DNA of 64,000 nt, taken from CAJBVG01 sp943371425 (GTDB lineage Bacteria; Bacteroidota; Bacteroidia; Sphingobacteriales; Sphingobacteriaceae). Positions 52,423 through 60,853 of the stretch are shown here, one piece after another (the first letter of the stretch is position 1; every line of letters starts with the position of its first letter). Below the pieces are notes generated by a model that was not told where the DNA came from, searched no databases, and saw nothing but the letters and a program-made list of their open reading frames with translations. Where the stretch lies: contig CALRUR010000006.1 of assembly GCA_943371425.1 (NCBI GenBank), positions 62,001 to 126,000 of the forward strand. The letters run 5' to 3'. Made by a program: the position numbers and the translations under genes.

Positions 52423-52887
52423 CTAAAAAATGATCTTAATTTTTGCTTCTTTAATATCTGTTAAGGTAAAACTACGCTCTTCTAATAACACTTTCTTTTT
52501 ACCTTTTTCTTTAATTTTTGCTTCAATACTGATGGTATCACCTTCCACACTTAACAACTTCCCTTCAAATTCTTTCCCATCATTCAATCTTATACCCAAA
52601 GTTCTACCAATATGTTGCGGATACTGACGTTGAAATTTTAATGGATGATCAACCCCAGGCGACGAAACCTCTAAAGTACTCGCTCCTTCAATTAAATTCT
52701 CCTCATCCATTCTGTTTGAGATGTGTCTGCTAATTTTTGCGCATTCATCTATCCCAACTCCGTTATCTCCGTCTAATAACAACACAATCCTGCTCTTAGG
52801 CAACAATTTAAAATCTACCACAAATAAATTGCTTCCTTCTAATGCTTCGTCGATAAACGACTTAATTTTTGCCTCTACAGCGCTCAT
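52423..52887 (-). CDS. rimP: Ribosome maturation factor RimP
   Basis: 30S assembly factor of 154 aa. N-domain with LEGSNLFVVDFKLLP; GVGIDECAKISRHISNRMDEENLIEGASTLEVSSPGVDHPLKFQRQYPQHIGRTL matches the family's conserved centre (ExSSPG.(D/E)); the C-terminal SH3-like domain follows. First gene of the rimP-nusA-infB operon, a conserved order in bacteria; promoter at 52952-52981. Confidence 0.96.
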   Translation of the reverse strand: MSAVEAKIKSFIDEALEGSNLFVVDFKLLPKSRIVLLLDGDNGVGIDECAKISRHISNRMDEENLIEGASTLEVSSPGVDHPLKFQRQYPQHIGRTLGIRLNDGKEFEGKLLSVEGDTISIEAKIKEKGKKKVLLEERSFTLTDIKEAKIKIIF

Positions 52888-52951
52888 GAGATGTATTTAA
52901 AATAAATGAGGGGACATGTGTCCCCTCGTTCGTTTTCAGTATTTTCCAGCG

Positions 52952-52981
52952 CAAATATACAAAAAATCTACCTTTTGTCAA
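52952..52981 (-). promoter_or_regulatory. Promoter of the rimP operon
   Basis: Minus strand: TTG (52979-52981), 19-bp spacer, TATATTTG (52952-52959). The best -33/-7 pair in the window; about 65 nt before the rimP ATG. Confidence 0.7.
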
Positions 52982-52999
52982 GGGCCTTAGCGCAATTAC

Positions 53000-54187
53000 T
53001 TAAATAATACGTGCTATAACTCCTTTTAAATAATACGATTCTGGAAAAGCAGCCCTTACCGGATGGTCTACAGGGTGCCCTAAATCTTCTAAAAATTGCA
53101 ATTCTTTCCCCGCATCCGTGGCGGCCCAGGCTAATATTTGCTTAAAATGCTCTAAACTTAAACTGCCCGAACAAGAGAAAGTAGCTAAAATATCGCCTGA
53201 TTTCATTAATAACATGGCTTGTAAGTTCAAATCTTTATATGCTCGCTCCGCTTTCGGCAAATTTTGTCGGTTGGGTGCCAATTTTGGCGGATCTAGAATT
53301 ATGACGTCCCAATGTTGATTTTTTTGCTGTGCAGCCCTCAAAAACTGAAACACATCACTCGTAATTACATGTTCTTCATTACAATCTAATTGGTTGTTTT
53401 TATAGTTTGATGAGAGTGCGTCGGTTGCCGATGCCGAAGAATCTACGCTCCACACTTCTGTTGCACCTGCTTTTCTGGCGTTTAAACTAAAACCGCCGGT
53501 ATAAGAAAAGCAATCTAATACCTTTAACCCTTTTGTATACGCAGCCACTTTTTTTCTGCTATCGCGCTGGTCTAAGAAATACCCAGATTTTTGACCTTCC
53601 ACAATTGGAGTATTTACCAATAAGCCATTTTCTTTTACTAATAAGTTTGATGGTGGTTTCTCTCCAAATAGTACGCCCACCGACATTCCTAGGCCTTCCA
53701 ATGTTCTAGCAGTAGAATCGCTTCGCTCATATATTCCTTTTACCGGTATCACTTTTTGTAAAATAGAAACAATCATTTCTTTTCTTACTTCTAGCCCTGC
53801 AGTTAAAAATTGAACAGATAAATACTCATCGTATTTATCAACAATTAAACCTGGCAAGGCATCGCCTTCAGAAAAAATTACACGATACGCATTCGTATCT
53901 TCGCTTTCCACCCGATCTTTTCTCAATGCATATGCATTGCGTATTTTCTCTTCCCACCAAGCTTCGTTTATTTCAACATTTTCATCCCACTCCAATAAAC
54001 GAACTCTAATTTTCGAATCTTCATTGTAATAACCATAGGCCAAAAATTTACCTTCGTTATTACAAACCATTACCATATCGCCTTTGACTATGCCTTTGTC
54101 TTGTTTCGCTATTGCGCCGGAGTACACCCAATTATGATGGTGTAATACGGGCTTTTCTTTTCCTTTTAAGAGAAATACTTTCTGCAT
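53000..54187 (-). CDS. Class I SAM-dependent rRNA methyltransferase (RlmI/RlmK-like)
   Basis: Methylates a cytosine in 23S rRNA by family comparison (RlmI m5C1962). It is 395 aa with an N-terminal PUA domain (about 1-75: GKEKPVLHHHNWVYSGAI) and Rossmann fold with EGQKSGYFLDQRDSRK, VLDCFSYTGGFSLNA (SAM motif I) and VIILDPPKLAPNR (motif IV, DPP). The promoter box is 16 nt upstream. Divergent from tadA across 34 bp. Confidence 0.92.
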   Translation of the reverse strand: MQKVFLLKGKEKPVLHHHNWVYSGAIAKQDKGIVKGDMVMVCNNEGKFLAYGYYNEDSKIRVRLLEWDENVEINEAWWEEKIRNAYALRKDRVESEDTNAYRVIFSEGDALPGLIVDKYDEYLSVQFLTAGLEVRKEMIVSILQKVIPVKGIYERSDSTARTLEGLGMSVGVLFGEKPPSNLLVKENGLLVNTPIVEGQKSGYFLDQRDSRKKVAAYTKGLKVLDCFSYTGGFSLNARKAGATEVWSVDSSASATDALSSNYKNNQLDCNEEHVITSDVFQFLRAAQQKNQHWDVIILDPPKLAPNRQNLPKAERAYKDLNLQAMLLMKSGDILATFSCSGSLSLEHFKQILAWAATDAGKELQFLEDLGHPVDHPVRAAFPESYYLKGVIARII

Positions 54188-54202
54188 TATTTATATTTTT
54201 AC

Positions 54203-54210
54203 CAAAGTTA
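54203..54210 (-). promoter_or_regulatory. TAnnTTTG -7 box for the rRNA methyltransferase gene
   Basis: Minus-strand TAACTTTG, predicting a leader of only about 9 nt before the ATG at 54187. It occupies the 34-bp gap to the divergent tadA. Confidence 0.5.
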
Positions 54211-54221
54211 CATCAATTAAT

Positions 54222-54677
54222 ATGAGCTATACAATTTATTCCGACGAGTACTTTATGAACGAAGCATTAAAAGAGGCGCGTTATGCTTTTGAAGCAGATG
54301 AAGTTCCGATAGGTGCGGTAATTGTGATGAAAAATAAAATAATAGCACGAGCCCATAATTTAACAGAACGATTAAATGATGTAACTGCACACGCTGAGAT
54401 GCAAGCCTTTACTTCGGCTGCGAATAATTTAGGGGCTAAGTATTTACAAGAAGCAACTTTGTATGTTACTGTGGAGCCATGTGTAATGTGCGCAGGGGCA
54501 GCTTATTGGAGTCAGGTTCAAAAAATTGTAATTGGCACCAGCGACAATAAACGTGGGTATTCTAACTTATCAGAAAGTGTGTTACACCCTAAAACATCAG
54601 TTATTAAAGGAGTTTTAGAAGATGAATGCAAAAATTTAATGCATGAATTTTTTCAATTAAAAAGAGAGGATAAATAG
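54222..54677 (+). CDS. tadA: tRNA adenosine(34) deaminase
   Basis: Makes inosine at the wobble position of tRNA-Arg(ACG). It is 151 aa. Zinc deaminase motifs: HAEM (H57, proton-shuttle E59) and PCVMCAGA (C87, C90). EVPIGAVIV and the C-terminal region KRGYSNLSESVLHP are as in TadA; guanine deaminase is a less likely alternative. Confidence 0.9.
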   Translation: MSYTIYSDEYFMNEALKEARYAFEADEVPIGAVIVMKNKIIARAHNLTERLNDVTAHAEMQAFTSAANNLGAKYLQEATLYVTVEPCVMCAGAAYWSQVQKIVIGTSDNKRGYSNLSESVLHPKTSVIKGVLEDECKNLMHEFFQLKREDK

Positions 54678-54691
54678 AAACCTTTAATTGA

Positions 54692-54699
54692 TATATTTG
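54692..54699 (+). promoter_or_regulatory. TAnnTTTG -7 box for sodA
   Basis: TATATTTG, 36 nt before the sodA ATG at 54736. Confidence 0.5.
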
Positions 54700-54735
54700 T
54701 CTTATAAACAGAAAATAATTAAATAAAATAAAATT

Positions 54736-55341
54736 ATGGCATTTACACTACCAGCGCTACCTTATGCAGTTGATGCATTGGAGCCACACATCGACAAAAC
54801 AACGATGGAAATTCATCATGGTAAACACCATGCTGCTTATGTAACTAATTTAAATGCAGCAGTTGCTGGCACCCCATTAGAAACAATGAGCATAGAAGAT
54901 ATTTGTAAAGAAATATCTAAACACCCAATGCCTGTTAGAAACAATGGCGGCGGACATTATAATCACTCTTTATTCTGGTCGATTATGAGCCCAAATGGCG
55001 GCGGTGCACCTAAAGGAGCATTAGCAGATGCTATAAATGCAGCATTCGGAAGTTTCGAAGAATTTAAAACTAAGTTTACACAAGCAGGAGCTACTCGTTT
55101 TGGATCTGGCTGGGCTTGGTTATCTGTAGGTGCCGATAAAAAATTAGTGGTTAGTTCTACTCCAAATCAAGACAACCCGTTAATGGATATTGCCGAAGTA
55201 AAAGGTACGCCTATTTTAGGAATGGACGTTTGGGAGCATGCTTATTACTTAAAATACCAAAACCGCAGACCCGATTATATGGGTGCATTTTTCAATGTTA
55301 TTAATTGGGATGCAGTAGCGGAAAGATTTACTAAAGCGTAA
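54736..55341 (+). CDS. sodA: Fe/Mn superoxide dismutase
   Basis: Dismutes superoxide; cytosolic, no signal peptide. It is 201 aa. Metal ligands: H27 (MEIHHGKHHAAYV), the His in NNGGGHYNHSLFW, and DVWEHAYYLKYQNRR with the Asp and His of the DxWEH motif. Mn versus Fe cannot be decided from sequence alone. Convergent with glmS across a heptad tract. Confidence 0.96.
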   Translation: MAFTLPALPYAVDALEPHIDKTTMEIHHGKHHAAYVTNLNAAVAGTPLETMSIEDICKEISKHPMPVRNNGGGHYNHSLFWSIMSPNGGGAPKGALADAINAAFGSFEEFKTKFTQAGATRFGSGWAWLSVGADKKLVVSSTPNQDNPLMDIAEVKGTPILGMDVWEHAYYLKYQNRRPDYMGAFFNVINWDAVAERFTKA

Positions 55342-55350
55342 TAATATTAA

Positions 55351-55420
55351 TTACGAGTTACGAATTACTAATTACGAATTAAGGAGAAATCACCCAATTT
55401 GTAATTAGTAATTCGTAATT
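55351..55420. repeat. Heptad-phased inverted tract between sodA and glmS
   Basis: Ten in-phase 7-mers: TTACGAG, TTACGAA, TTACTAA, TTACGAA, TTAAGGA, GAAATCA, CCCAATT, TGTAATT, AGTAATT, CGTAATT. Stem of 22-nt arms with one mismatch (55359-55380 with 55396-55417) and a 15-nt loop. Same unit family as the (TTCGTAA) array at 37204, here as an inverted pair. Confidence 0.9.
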
Positions 55421-55425
55421 TATAT

Positions 55426-57261
55426 CTACTCAACTGTTACCGATTTTGCCAAATTCCTTGGCTGATCTACGTTACAGCCTCTCATAATTGCAATATGATA
55501 TGATAATAACTGTAGAGGAATAGTTGCTAATAATGGAACTAAACATTCTTCTGTTTCAGGAATTTCTATTACATAATCAGCCATCTTTCTCACTTCTTCA
55601 TCGCCTTCTGTAACTATTGCAATAATTACCCCTTTACGGGCTTTAACTTCTTGTATGTTGCTAATTATTTTTTCGAGGATGGTGCCTTTTGTTGCAACTA
55701 CCACCACTGGCATGTTTTCATCAATTAAGGCAATTGGCCCGTGCTTCATTTCTGCTGCTGGGTAACCTTCTGCATGTATATATGAAATCTCTTTTAATTT
55801 TAAAGCACCTTCTAATGCTACAGGAAAGTTATAACCTCTGCCTAAGTAAAGGAAGTTATGAGCATCTTTAAAACGCTCAGCAATAGCTTTAATTTCGTCG
55901 TTACTTTGCAATGCTTTTTCAACTTTGGCAGGAATTTCTTCCAACGCAGTTAACAATTCCATTAACCTGGTTTTTTTAATGGCACCTTTTTTCTGCCCAA
56001 TAGACCAAGCTAATAATGTTAAAATAGTTACTTGTGCAGTAAATGCTTTGGTTGATGCAACACCAATTTCTGGTCCGGCATGTGTATAAGCTCCAGCATT
56101 AGATGCACGAGGAATCGATGAACCAACTACATTGCAAATTCCAAATATGGTTGCACCTTTAGATTTTGCAAGCTCTATAGCAGCAAGAGAATCTGCGGTT
56201 TCACCAGATTGTGAAATAGCAATTACGATGTCTTTTTCGGTAATAATAGGATTACGGTAACGGAATTCTGAAGCATATTCAACTTCAACTGGAATTCTTG
56301 CATAATCTTCAATTAAATATTCGGCAACTAAGCCTGCATGCCACGAGGTACCGCAAGCAACAATTAAAATTCGCTCAGCATTTTTAAATTTCTCTTCGTA
56401 TTCATTCAAGCCACTTAAGCCAATAAATCCATCTTTAGAATTTATTCTTCCACGCATACTATCATAAATAGAACGAGGTTGCTCGTAAATTTCTTTTAAC
56501 ATGAAATGTTCGTAGCCACCTTTTTCAATCATTTCTAATTGAAGTTCTAATTCGTGTATATATGGGTCTTGTACAACATTGTCGATGGTTTTAATCACTA
56601 AACTGTCACGTTTAACAATTGCCATTTCACTGTCGTTCAAGAAAATTACATTTTTAGTATATTCAATAATTGGTGATGCATCTGATGCGATAAAATATTC
56701 GCCTTCGCCAACACCAATAACCATTGGGCTGCCTTTTCGTGCTGCAATTATTTCATCGGGGTGATCTTTAGAAACCACTACAATTGCATATGCACCTACC
56801 ACTTCTTTTAATGCAATACGCACCGACTCGTCTAAACTTTGTTTAGTTTTTTCTTGGATGTCTTCAATTAAATGAATTAACACCTCAGTATCTGTATCGC
56901 TGTTAAACACATGTCCGCGTTTAATCATTTCTTCCTTAATTGAAGAGTAGTTTTCAATAATTCCGTTATGGATAATACTTAGTTTACCATTATTAGAAGT
57001 ATGTGGGTGAGAGTTTCGATCACTTGGTGCACCATGTGTTGCCCAACGAGTATGCCCCATACCTACAGTTGCTGAAGTTGGTTGGTCGGCAACAAATGCC
57101 TCTAAGTCGCTCACTTTGCCTTGTTTTTTATAAATTCTCATTTCGCCATTTAACAATGCAACACCTGCACTGTCATAGCCTCTATATTCTAATCTTTGTA
57201 AGCCTTTGATTATTATTGGATAAGCTTCACGGAAGCCAATGTATCCTACGATTCCACACAT
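55426..57261 (-). CDS. glmS: Glutamine-fructose-6-phosphate aminotransferase
   Basis: Makes glucosamine-6-phosphate, first step to UDP-GlcNAc for peptidoglycan and LPS. It is 611 aa. N-terminal class II amidotransferase domain with the nucleophile C2 (MCGIVGYIG), HTRWATHGAPSDRNSHPH, SDTDTEVLIHL; two SIS domains (VACGTSWHAGLVAEYL, SQSGETADSLAA; LGRGYNFPVALEGALKLKEISYIHAEGY) and the C-terminal NLAKSVTVE. Third gene of a minus-strand set with the DUF4270 and GT5-like genes. No glmS ribozyme was seen upstream (47-bp gap). Confidence 0.97.
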   Translation of the reverse strand: MCGIVGYIGFREAYPIIIKGLQRLEYRGYDSAGVALLNGEMRIYKKQGKVSDLEAFVADQPTSATVGMGHTRWATHGAPSDRNSHPHTSNNGKLSIIHNGIIENYSSIKEEMIKRGHVFNSDTDTEVLIHLIEDIQEKTKQSLDESVRIALKEVVGAYAIVVVSKDHPDEIIAARKGSPMVIGVGEGEYFIASDASPIIEYTKNVIFLNDSEMAIVKRDSLVIKTIDNVVQDPYIHELELQLEMIEKGGYEHFMLKEIYEQPRSIYDSMRGRINSKDGFIGLSGLNEYEEKFKNAERILIVACGTSWHAGLVAEYLIEDYARIPVEVEYASEFRYRNPIITEKDIVIAISQSGETADSLAAIELAKSKGATIFGICNVVGSSIPRASNAGAYTHAGPEIGVASTKAFTAQVTILTLLAWSIGQKKGAIKKTRLMELLTALEEIPAKVEKALQSNDEIKAIAERFKDAHNFLYLGRGYNFPVALEGALKLKEISYIHAEGYPAAEMKHGPIALIDENMPVVVVATKGTILEKIISNIQEVKARKGVIIAIVTEGDEEVRKMADYVIEIPETEECLVPLLATIPLQLLSYHIAIMRGCNVDQPRNLAKSVTVE

Positions 57262-57308
57262 AAGTTAAAAGTTTAATGTATAAATGTAAAAAAGATTCTA
57301 GTTAAATT

Positions 57309-58613
57309 TCAATAAAGTTTGGTGTAAAAAATTCTGAGCTTTATAGGGCTAGCAGAATTTACTCCACCTATTAATGTTCTTCGGGGGTTTATTTGTTTGG
57401 AGTTATCCTCTATGTACAATTCTTTTAGAACTAACTTCTTGTCGATCATAAATTGAATAGAACGCGTTAAATCAATTTTGTATTCTTTTTTGGTACTAGA
57501 GTATACACCAGTGTTTAATAGGGTTTCTGAGTTATCAGAGAATCTGCCTTTAACGGCAAATGTAACTATAGGAGCGTAAGGGCTTTCAGAACCACTTACT
57601 GGTTTAAAAATCAATTCTGCCTTATTTACTGCAATAGCACCCGAATCTAATAATCTGTCTAAGTTCGGAAACTTCATTTTGGCTCTTAGGCCTGATAATG
57701 ATTGAACGAAAACTTTTTCATTTCCTAAATTAGAATCAACTAATTGAGAAGCGACTTCAGTTCCAGTATAATCATGTTCGTAATGGTTAATATTGGCCGA
57801 TGATGAATTAATATTTAATACAAAATTGGTAGTGTCTGTTGTAGTTCGGTAATAAAGTACAATGTACGACCTGTTGCTGTTGGTTAAGTCGTATGATAAA
57901 ATACCGCCATCACCAGAAACCCTTGTAGCACTTAGGTAAAAGCCCTTATATGCTGCTAAGAATGCAGAACCACTACTTAAATCTGTTTGTCCAGATTTTG
58001 CTAATATTTCGTTTCCAAAAGCATCGTTTAAACGCATTCTCAAATGAGGATAAATTTTTGCGATGGTATCTGATTTTCCAACTCTTATGTTTTGTACTGT
58101 AATAGAGTCATCAGGTTTTGGTTGATAAGACATGGTACCTATCGGAGTAGATTTTATTTTGAATACTCTGTTTGAATAATATACAGAATCGTTGTAAATA
58201 TCTTCATCAAGTTGGTTCAGTTTCAGTTCAAATCTAGAGGTAGAGTCGCCATAGAAACGTTCTGCTTTTACAGAAGGATAGGCCATTACTAACACAACCG
58301 AATCTAATACAGCACCGGTACCGAAATCAACATTGTTTTTTGGCAATGTTGCCTGAAATGCAATTGTGGCAAGAGTTTTGCCGAATAAAGGATCCTGAAA
58401 ATCGCCTAATTGGTTTCGTACAAAATTCGAGGTAATTAAACTATCGTCTTTTACAGAAAATAGTTTGATGGTATTTGTATCCACTAACGTGCCATATAAT
58501 CCTTCTTCATCAATTTGTTGTTCCAAACCAATATCGCCTTCTTTTTTGCAGGCTTGTAAAATAAAAAGACCTATTAATAAGATTAATAAGTCTTTACTTT
58601 TAATAAATTTCAT
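57309..58613 (-). CDS. DUF4270 family lipoprotein
   Basis: A 434-aa lipoprotein: GLFILQACKKEGDIGLE (lipidated Cys about 22). The N-terminal GxxG-containing region, YGTLVDTNTIKLFSVKDDSLITSN and LGDFQDPLFGKTLATIAFQA, are the DUF4270 hallmark; the rest is beta-rich with a closing YTKLY. The function is unknown, but the gene is regularly placed next to glgA-like and glmS/panC genes in Bacteroidota, as here (13 bp and 47 bp gaps). Confidence 0.9.
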   Translation of the reverse strand: MKFIKSKDLLILLIGLFILQACKKEGDIGLEQQIDEEGLYGTLVDTNTIKLFSVKDDSLITSNFVRNQLGDFQDPLFGKTLATIAFQATLPKNNVDFGTGAVLDSVVLVMAYPSVKAERFYGDSTSRFELKLNQLDEDIYNDSVYYSNRVFKIKSTPIGTMSYQPKPDDSITVQNIRVGKSDTIAKIYPHLRMRLNDAFGNEILAKSGQTDLSSGSAFLAAYKGFYLSATRVSGDGGILSYDLTNSNRSYIVLYYRTTTDTTNFVLNINSSSANINHYEHDYTGTEVASQLVDSNLGNEKVFVQSLSGLRAKMKFPNLDRLLDSGAIAVNKAELIFKPVSGSESPYAPIVTFAVKGRFSDNSETLLNTGVYSSTKKEYKIDLTRSIQFMIDKKLVLKELYIEDNSKQINPRRTLIGGVNSASPIKLRIFYTKLY

Positions 58614-58626
58614 TTAATACCGATAA

Positions 58627-59454
58627 TTAAGCAGTTACTAATTCTTCATTAACTTCTTCGTAAAACTGAACAAAAGCATCGAAATCAATCTCATCATGGT
58701 TAATGTTCTCTACAATGTTTTTGTCGTTTTGCTTAGAAAGATACTTAATAACGGCACTATCTATGTTTTCGTCTGCCTTAATTACTGCATCAGAATAATT
58801 TATTGCATTTATATGTAAAGAGGTACAAGTACCATCTTTTAACAATGCAGTATCTGTTGCCGACATTTCGGGCATCAATGATTTCGTTTTAAGGTCTTTG
58901 TGTAAAGTTTCAGCAAAGCAGTTCTCATAAACTGAGTAAACCACTTTAGTGTTTTTAAACATTGGATCTTCTTTGTAAGAAGTTTTTAAGTACATAGGCA
59001 CTAAACTACTCATCCATCCGAAACAATGAACCACATCTGGCATCCAACCTAATTTTTTAACTGTTTCTATTGCACCTTTGCAAAAGAAAATCATTCGCTC
59101 GTCATTATCAACATGGAAATTCTCTTTCGCATCTCTAAAAATAGATTTACGTTGGAAATACTCCTCATTATCTAAAAAGTAAACTTGCATACGTGCCGTT
59201 GGCAACGAAGCTACTTTAATAATTAACGGGTTGTCATTGTCATTAATAACGATGTTCATACCAGATAAACGAATTACTTCGTGTAACCTGTTTCGTCTTT
59301 CGTTGATATTACCGAAACGTGGCATCAGAATACGGATCTCAAATCCTTTTTCTTGCATTGCCTGTGGTAACTGACGTGTTATTTTCGCGATTTTTGATAT
59401 CTCCAAAAAAGGAGACATTTCGTGAGTGATAAAGAGAATCTTTGTTTTTGCCAT
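58627..59454 (-). CDS. Glycogen/starch-synthase N-domain protein (GT5-like, no C-domain)
   Basis: A 275-aa protein resembling only the N-terminal Rossmann domain of GT5 synthases: KILFITHEMSPFLEISKIAKITRQLPQAMQEKGFEIRILMPRFG, then VYFLDNEEYFQRKSIF, FCKGAIETVKKLGWMPDVVHCFGWMSSLVPMYLK. The second GT-B domain with the donor site is missing and the tail (from about 215) is acidic, so glycogen synthesis is doubtful. Such truncated forms are conserved in Bacteroidota beside DUF4270; the role is unknown. First gene of the operon; promoter 59512-59542. Confidence 0.85.
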   Translation of the reverse strand: MAKTKILFITHEMSPFLEISKIAKITRQLPQAMQEKGFEIRILMPRFGNINERRNRLHEVIRLSGMNIVINDNDNPLIIKVASLPTARMQVYFLDNEEYFQRKSIFRDAKENFHVDNDERMIFFCKGAIETVKKLGWMPDVVHCFGWMSSLVPMYLKTSYKEDPMFKNTKVVYSVYENCFAETLHKDLKTKSLMPEMSATDTALLKDGTCTSLHINAINYSDAVIKADENIDSAVIKYLSKQNDKNIVENINHDEIDFDAFVQFYEEVNEELVTA

Positions 59455-59511
59455 ACTGAACTAACTCCTAATCAACAAATTACCGCCCGAAGGCGAAATG
59501 AATTGGGACTG

Positions 59512-59542
59512 CAAATATACAAATAATATTCAATTTTTTCAA
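59512..59542 (-). promoter_or_regulatory. Promoter of the GT5-like/DUF4270/glmS operon
   Basis: Minus strand: TTG (59540-59542), 20-bp spacer, TATATTTG (59512-59519), about 58 nt before the start at 59454. Confidence 0.65.
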
Positions 59543-59610
59543 CAATTTATAATAAAGCACTTGTTATTCTAATTATTTTTCCAAATTTAGCCCTCTTTTT
59601 AAAGACTATT

Positions 59611-60462
59611 TTGAAAGTTGTAAAAACCTCTAAGGAGCTAGACTTAATACTCTCGCCTTTACGCTCATCTGCCAAAAAAATTGGCTTTGTTCCTACTATG
59701 GGTGCTTTGCACGATGGCCATATTTCTTTATTAAAAAAGGCGATGTTGGAAAATGATGTGGTTATATGCAGTGTTTTTGTAAACCCTACTCAATTTAACG
59801 ACCCCAAAGATTTAGAGAAATATCCACGCCCAATAGAGAAAGATATTGAACTGTTAGAATCTGCCGGTTGCCATTATCTTTTTTTACCAGAAGTAAACGA
59901 TATATATGCTGATGGCGAAACTTGGGGGCATAATTTCGGTAAACTAGAGCAAATTTGGGAAGGAGCCATGCGCCCCGGACATTTTAAAGGAGTTGGCCAA
60001 GTGGTTTATAAACTTTTTAATATTGTAAAACCTACAAATGCGTACTTCGGACAAAAAGACTTCCAACAAACGCTCATCATAAAAAAGTTAATTGCCGATT
60101 TTAATCTTGATATTAACCTACATATTTGCCCTATAATTCGCGAAGAGAGTGGCTTAGCCATGAGCTCTAGAAACAGTAGATTAAATAATTTAGAAAGACG
60201 AAGCGCAGGAAATATATATAAAGCACTAGAAAACACTAGATTAAGTATATTGAAGGGTAACAAAGACCTTTCAGAATTAAAAAATAAAGCCTTAGATATA
60301 CTCAATACTATTGCGGATATAAAAATAGAATACGTAGATATTGTGAATCCAGACAAGTTAGAGATTATTGAAAATATCGACGAAAACGGCCCTTTATTGA
60401 TGATAATTGCGGTTAGATTGGGTAATACCAGACTAATAGACAATATGTACATCAGGGCATAA
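59611..60462 (+). CDS. panC: Pantoate-beta-alanine ligase
   Basis: Condenses pantoate and beta-alanine to pantothenate using ATP. It is 283 aa. Motifs: FVPTMGALHDGHISL (ATP-binding HIGH-type), SVFVNPTQFNDPKDLEKYPR, PGHFKGVGQVVYKLFNIV, AYFGQKDFQQ, REESGLAMSSRNSRL. The start is TTG (TTGAAAGTTG): it matches the family N-terminus and no ATG lies in place. panD follows at 39 bp with its own -7 box, so expression may be both shared and separate. Confidence 0.95.
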   Translation: MKVVKTSKELDLILSPLRSSAKKIGFVPTMGALHDGHISLLKKAMLENDVVICSVFVNPTQFNDPKDLEKYPRPIEKDIELLESAGCHYLFLPEVNDIYADGETWGHNFGKLEQIWEGAMRPGHFKGVGQVVYKLFNIVKPTNAYFGQKDFQQTLIIKKLIADFNLDINLHICPIIREESGLAMSSRNSRLNNLERRSAGNIYKALENTRLSILKGNKDLSELKNKALDILNTIADIKIEYVDIVNPDKLEIIENIDENGPLLMIIAVRLGNTRLIDNMYIRA

Positions 60463-60487
60463 TTCTTCAAAATTTGAATTATTATCA

Positions 60488-60495
60488 TACCTTTG
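60488..60495 (+). promoter_or_regulatory. TAnnTTTG -7 box directly before panD
   Basis: TACCTTTG ends 6 nt before the panD ATG (60502). Standard spacing puts +1 on the A of the start codon. The -33 side is unclear. Confidence 0.5.
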
Positions 60496-60501
60496 CGCCC
60501 T

Positions 60502-60849
60502 ATGCAAATCGAAGTTTTAAAATCAAAAATTCATAGAGCAAAAATTACTCAAGCAGAGTTAAATTATGTGGGTAGCATTACCATTGATGAAGATTTAATG
60601 GATGCCGCAAATTTAATTGTACATGAAAAAGTACAAGTAGTAAATGTGAATAATGGTGAACGTTTGGAGACCTACGTTATAAAAGGCGAAAGAGGTTCGG
60701 GAATTGTTTGCTTAAATGGGCCGGCTGCTAGAAAAGCACAAGTTGGCGACATTATTATTATTATTTCTTACGCACACATGGATTTTGAAGAAGCTAAAAA
60801 ATTCGAGCCCATTTCAATTTTCCCCGATTCAAACAACAGATTAATTTAA
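60502..60849 (+). CDS. panD: Aspartate 1-decarboxylase
   Basis: Makes beta-alanine, the partner substrate of PanC. It is 115 aa; the start at ATG 60502 was chosen over a TTG 9 bp upstream because MQIEVLKSKIHRAKIT matches the family N-terminus. The self-cleavage site is Gly24-Ser25 in YVGSITID, which yields the pyruvoyl cofactor. Also seen: INGERL-like VNNGERLETYVIKGERGSG and LNGPAARKAQVGDIIII. Operon with panC. Confidence 0.95.
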   Translation: MQIEVLKSKIHRAKITQAELNYVGSITIDEDLMDAANLIVHEKVQVVNVNNGERLETYVIKGERGSGIVCLNGPAARKAQVGDIIIIISYAHMDFEEAKKFEPISIFPDSNNRLI

Positions 60850-60853
60850 GCTC

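Noticed and set aside
57262..57308. glmS ribozyme upstream of glmS
   Set aside because: The gap is only 47 bp and contains no matching structure.
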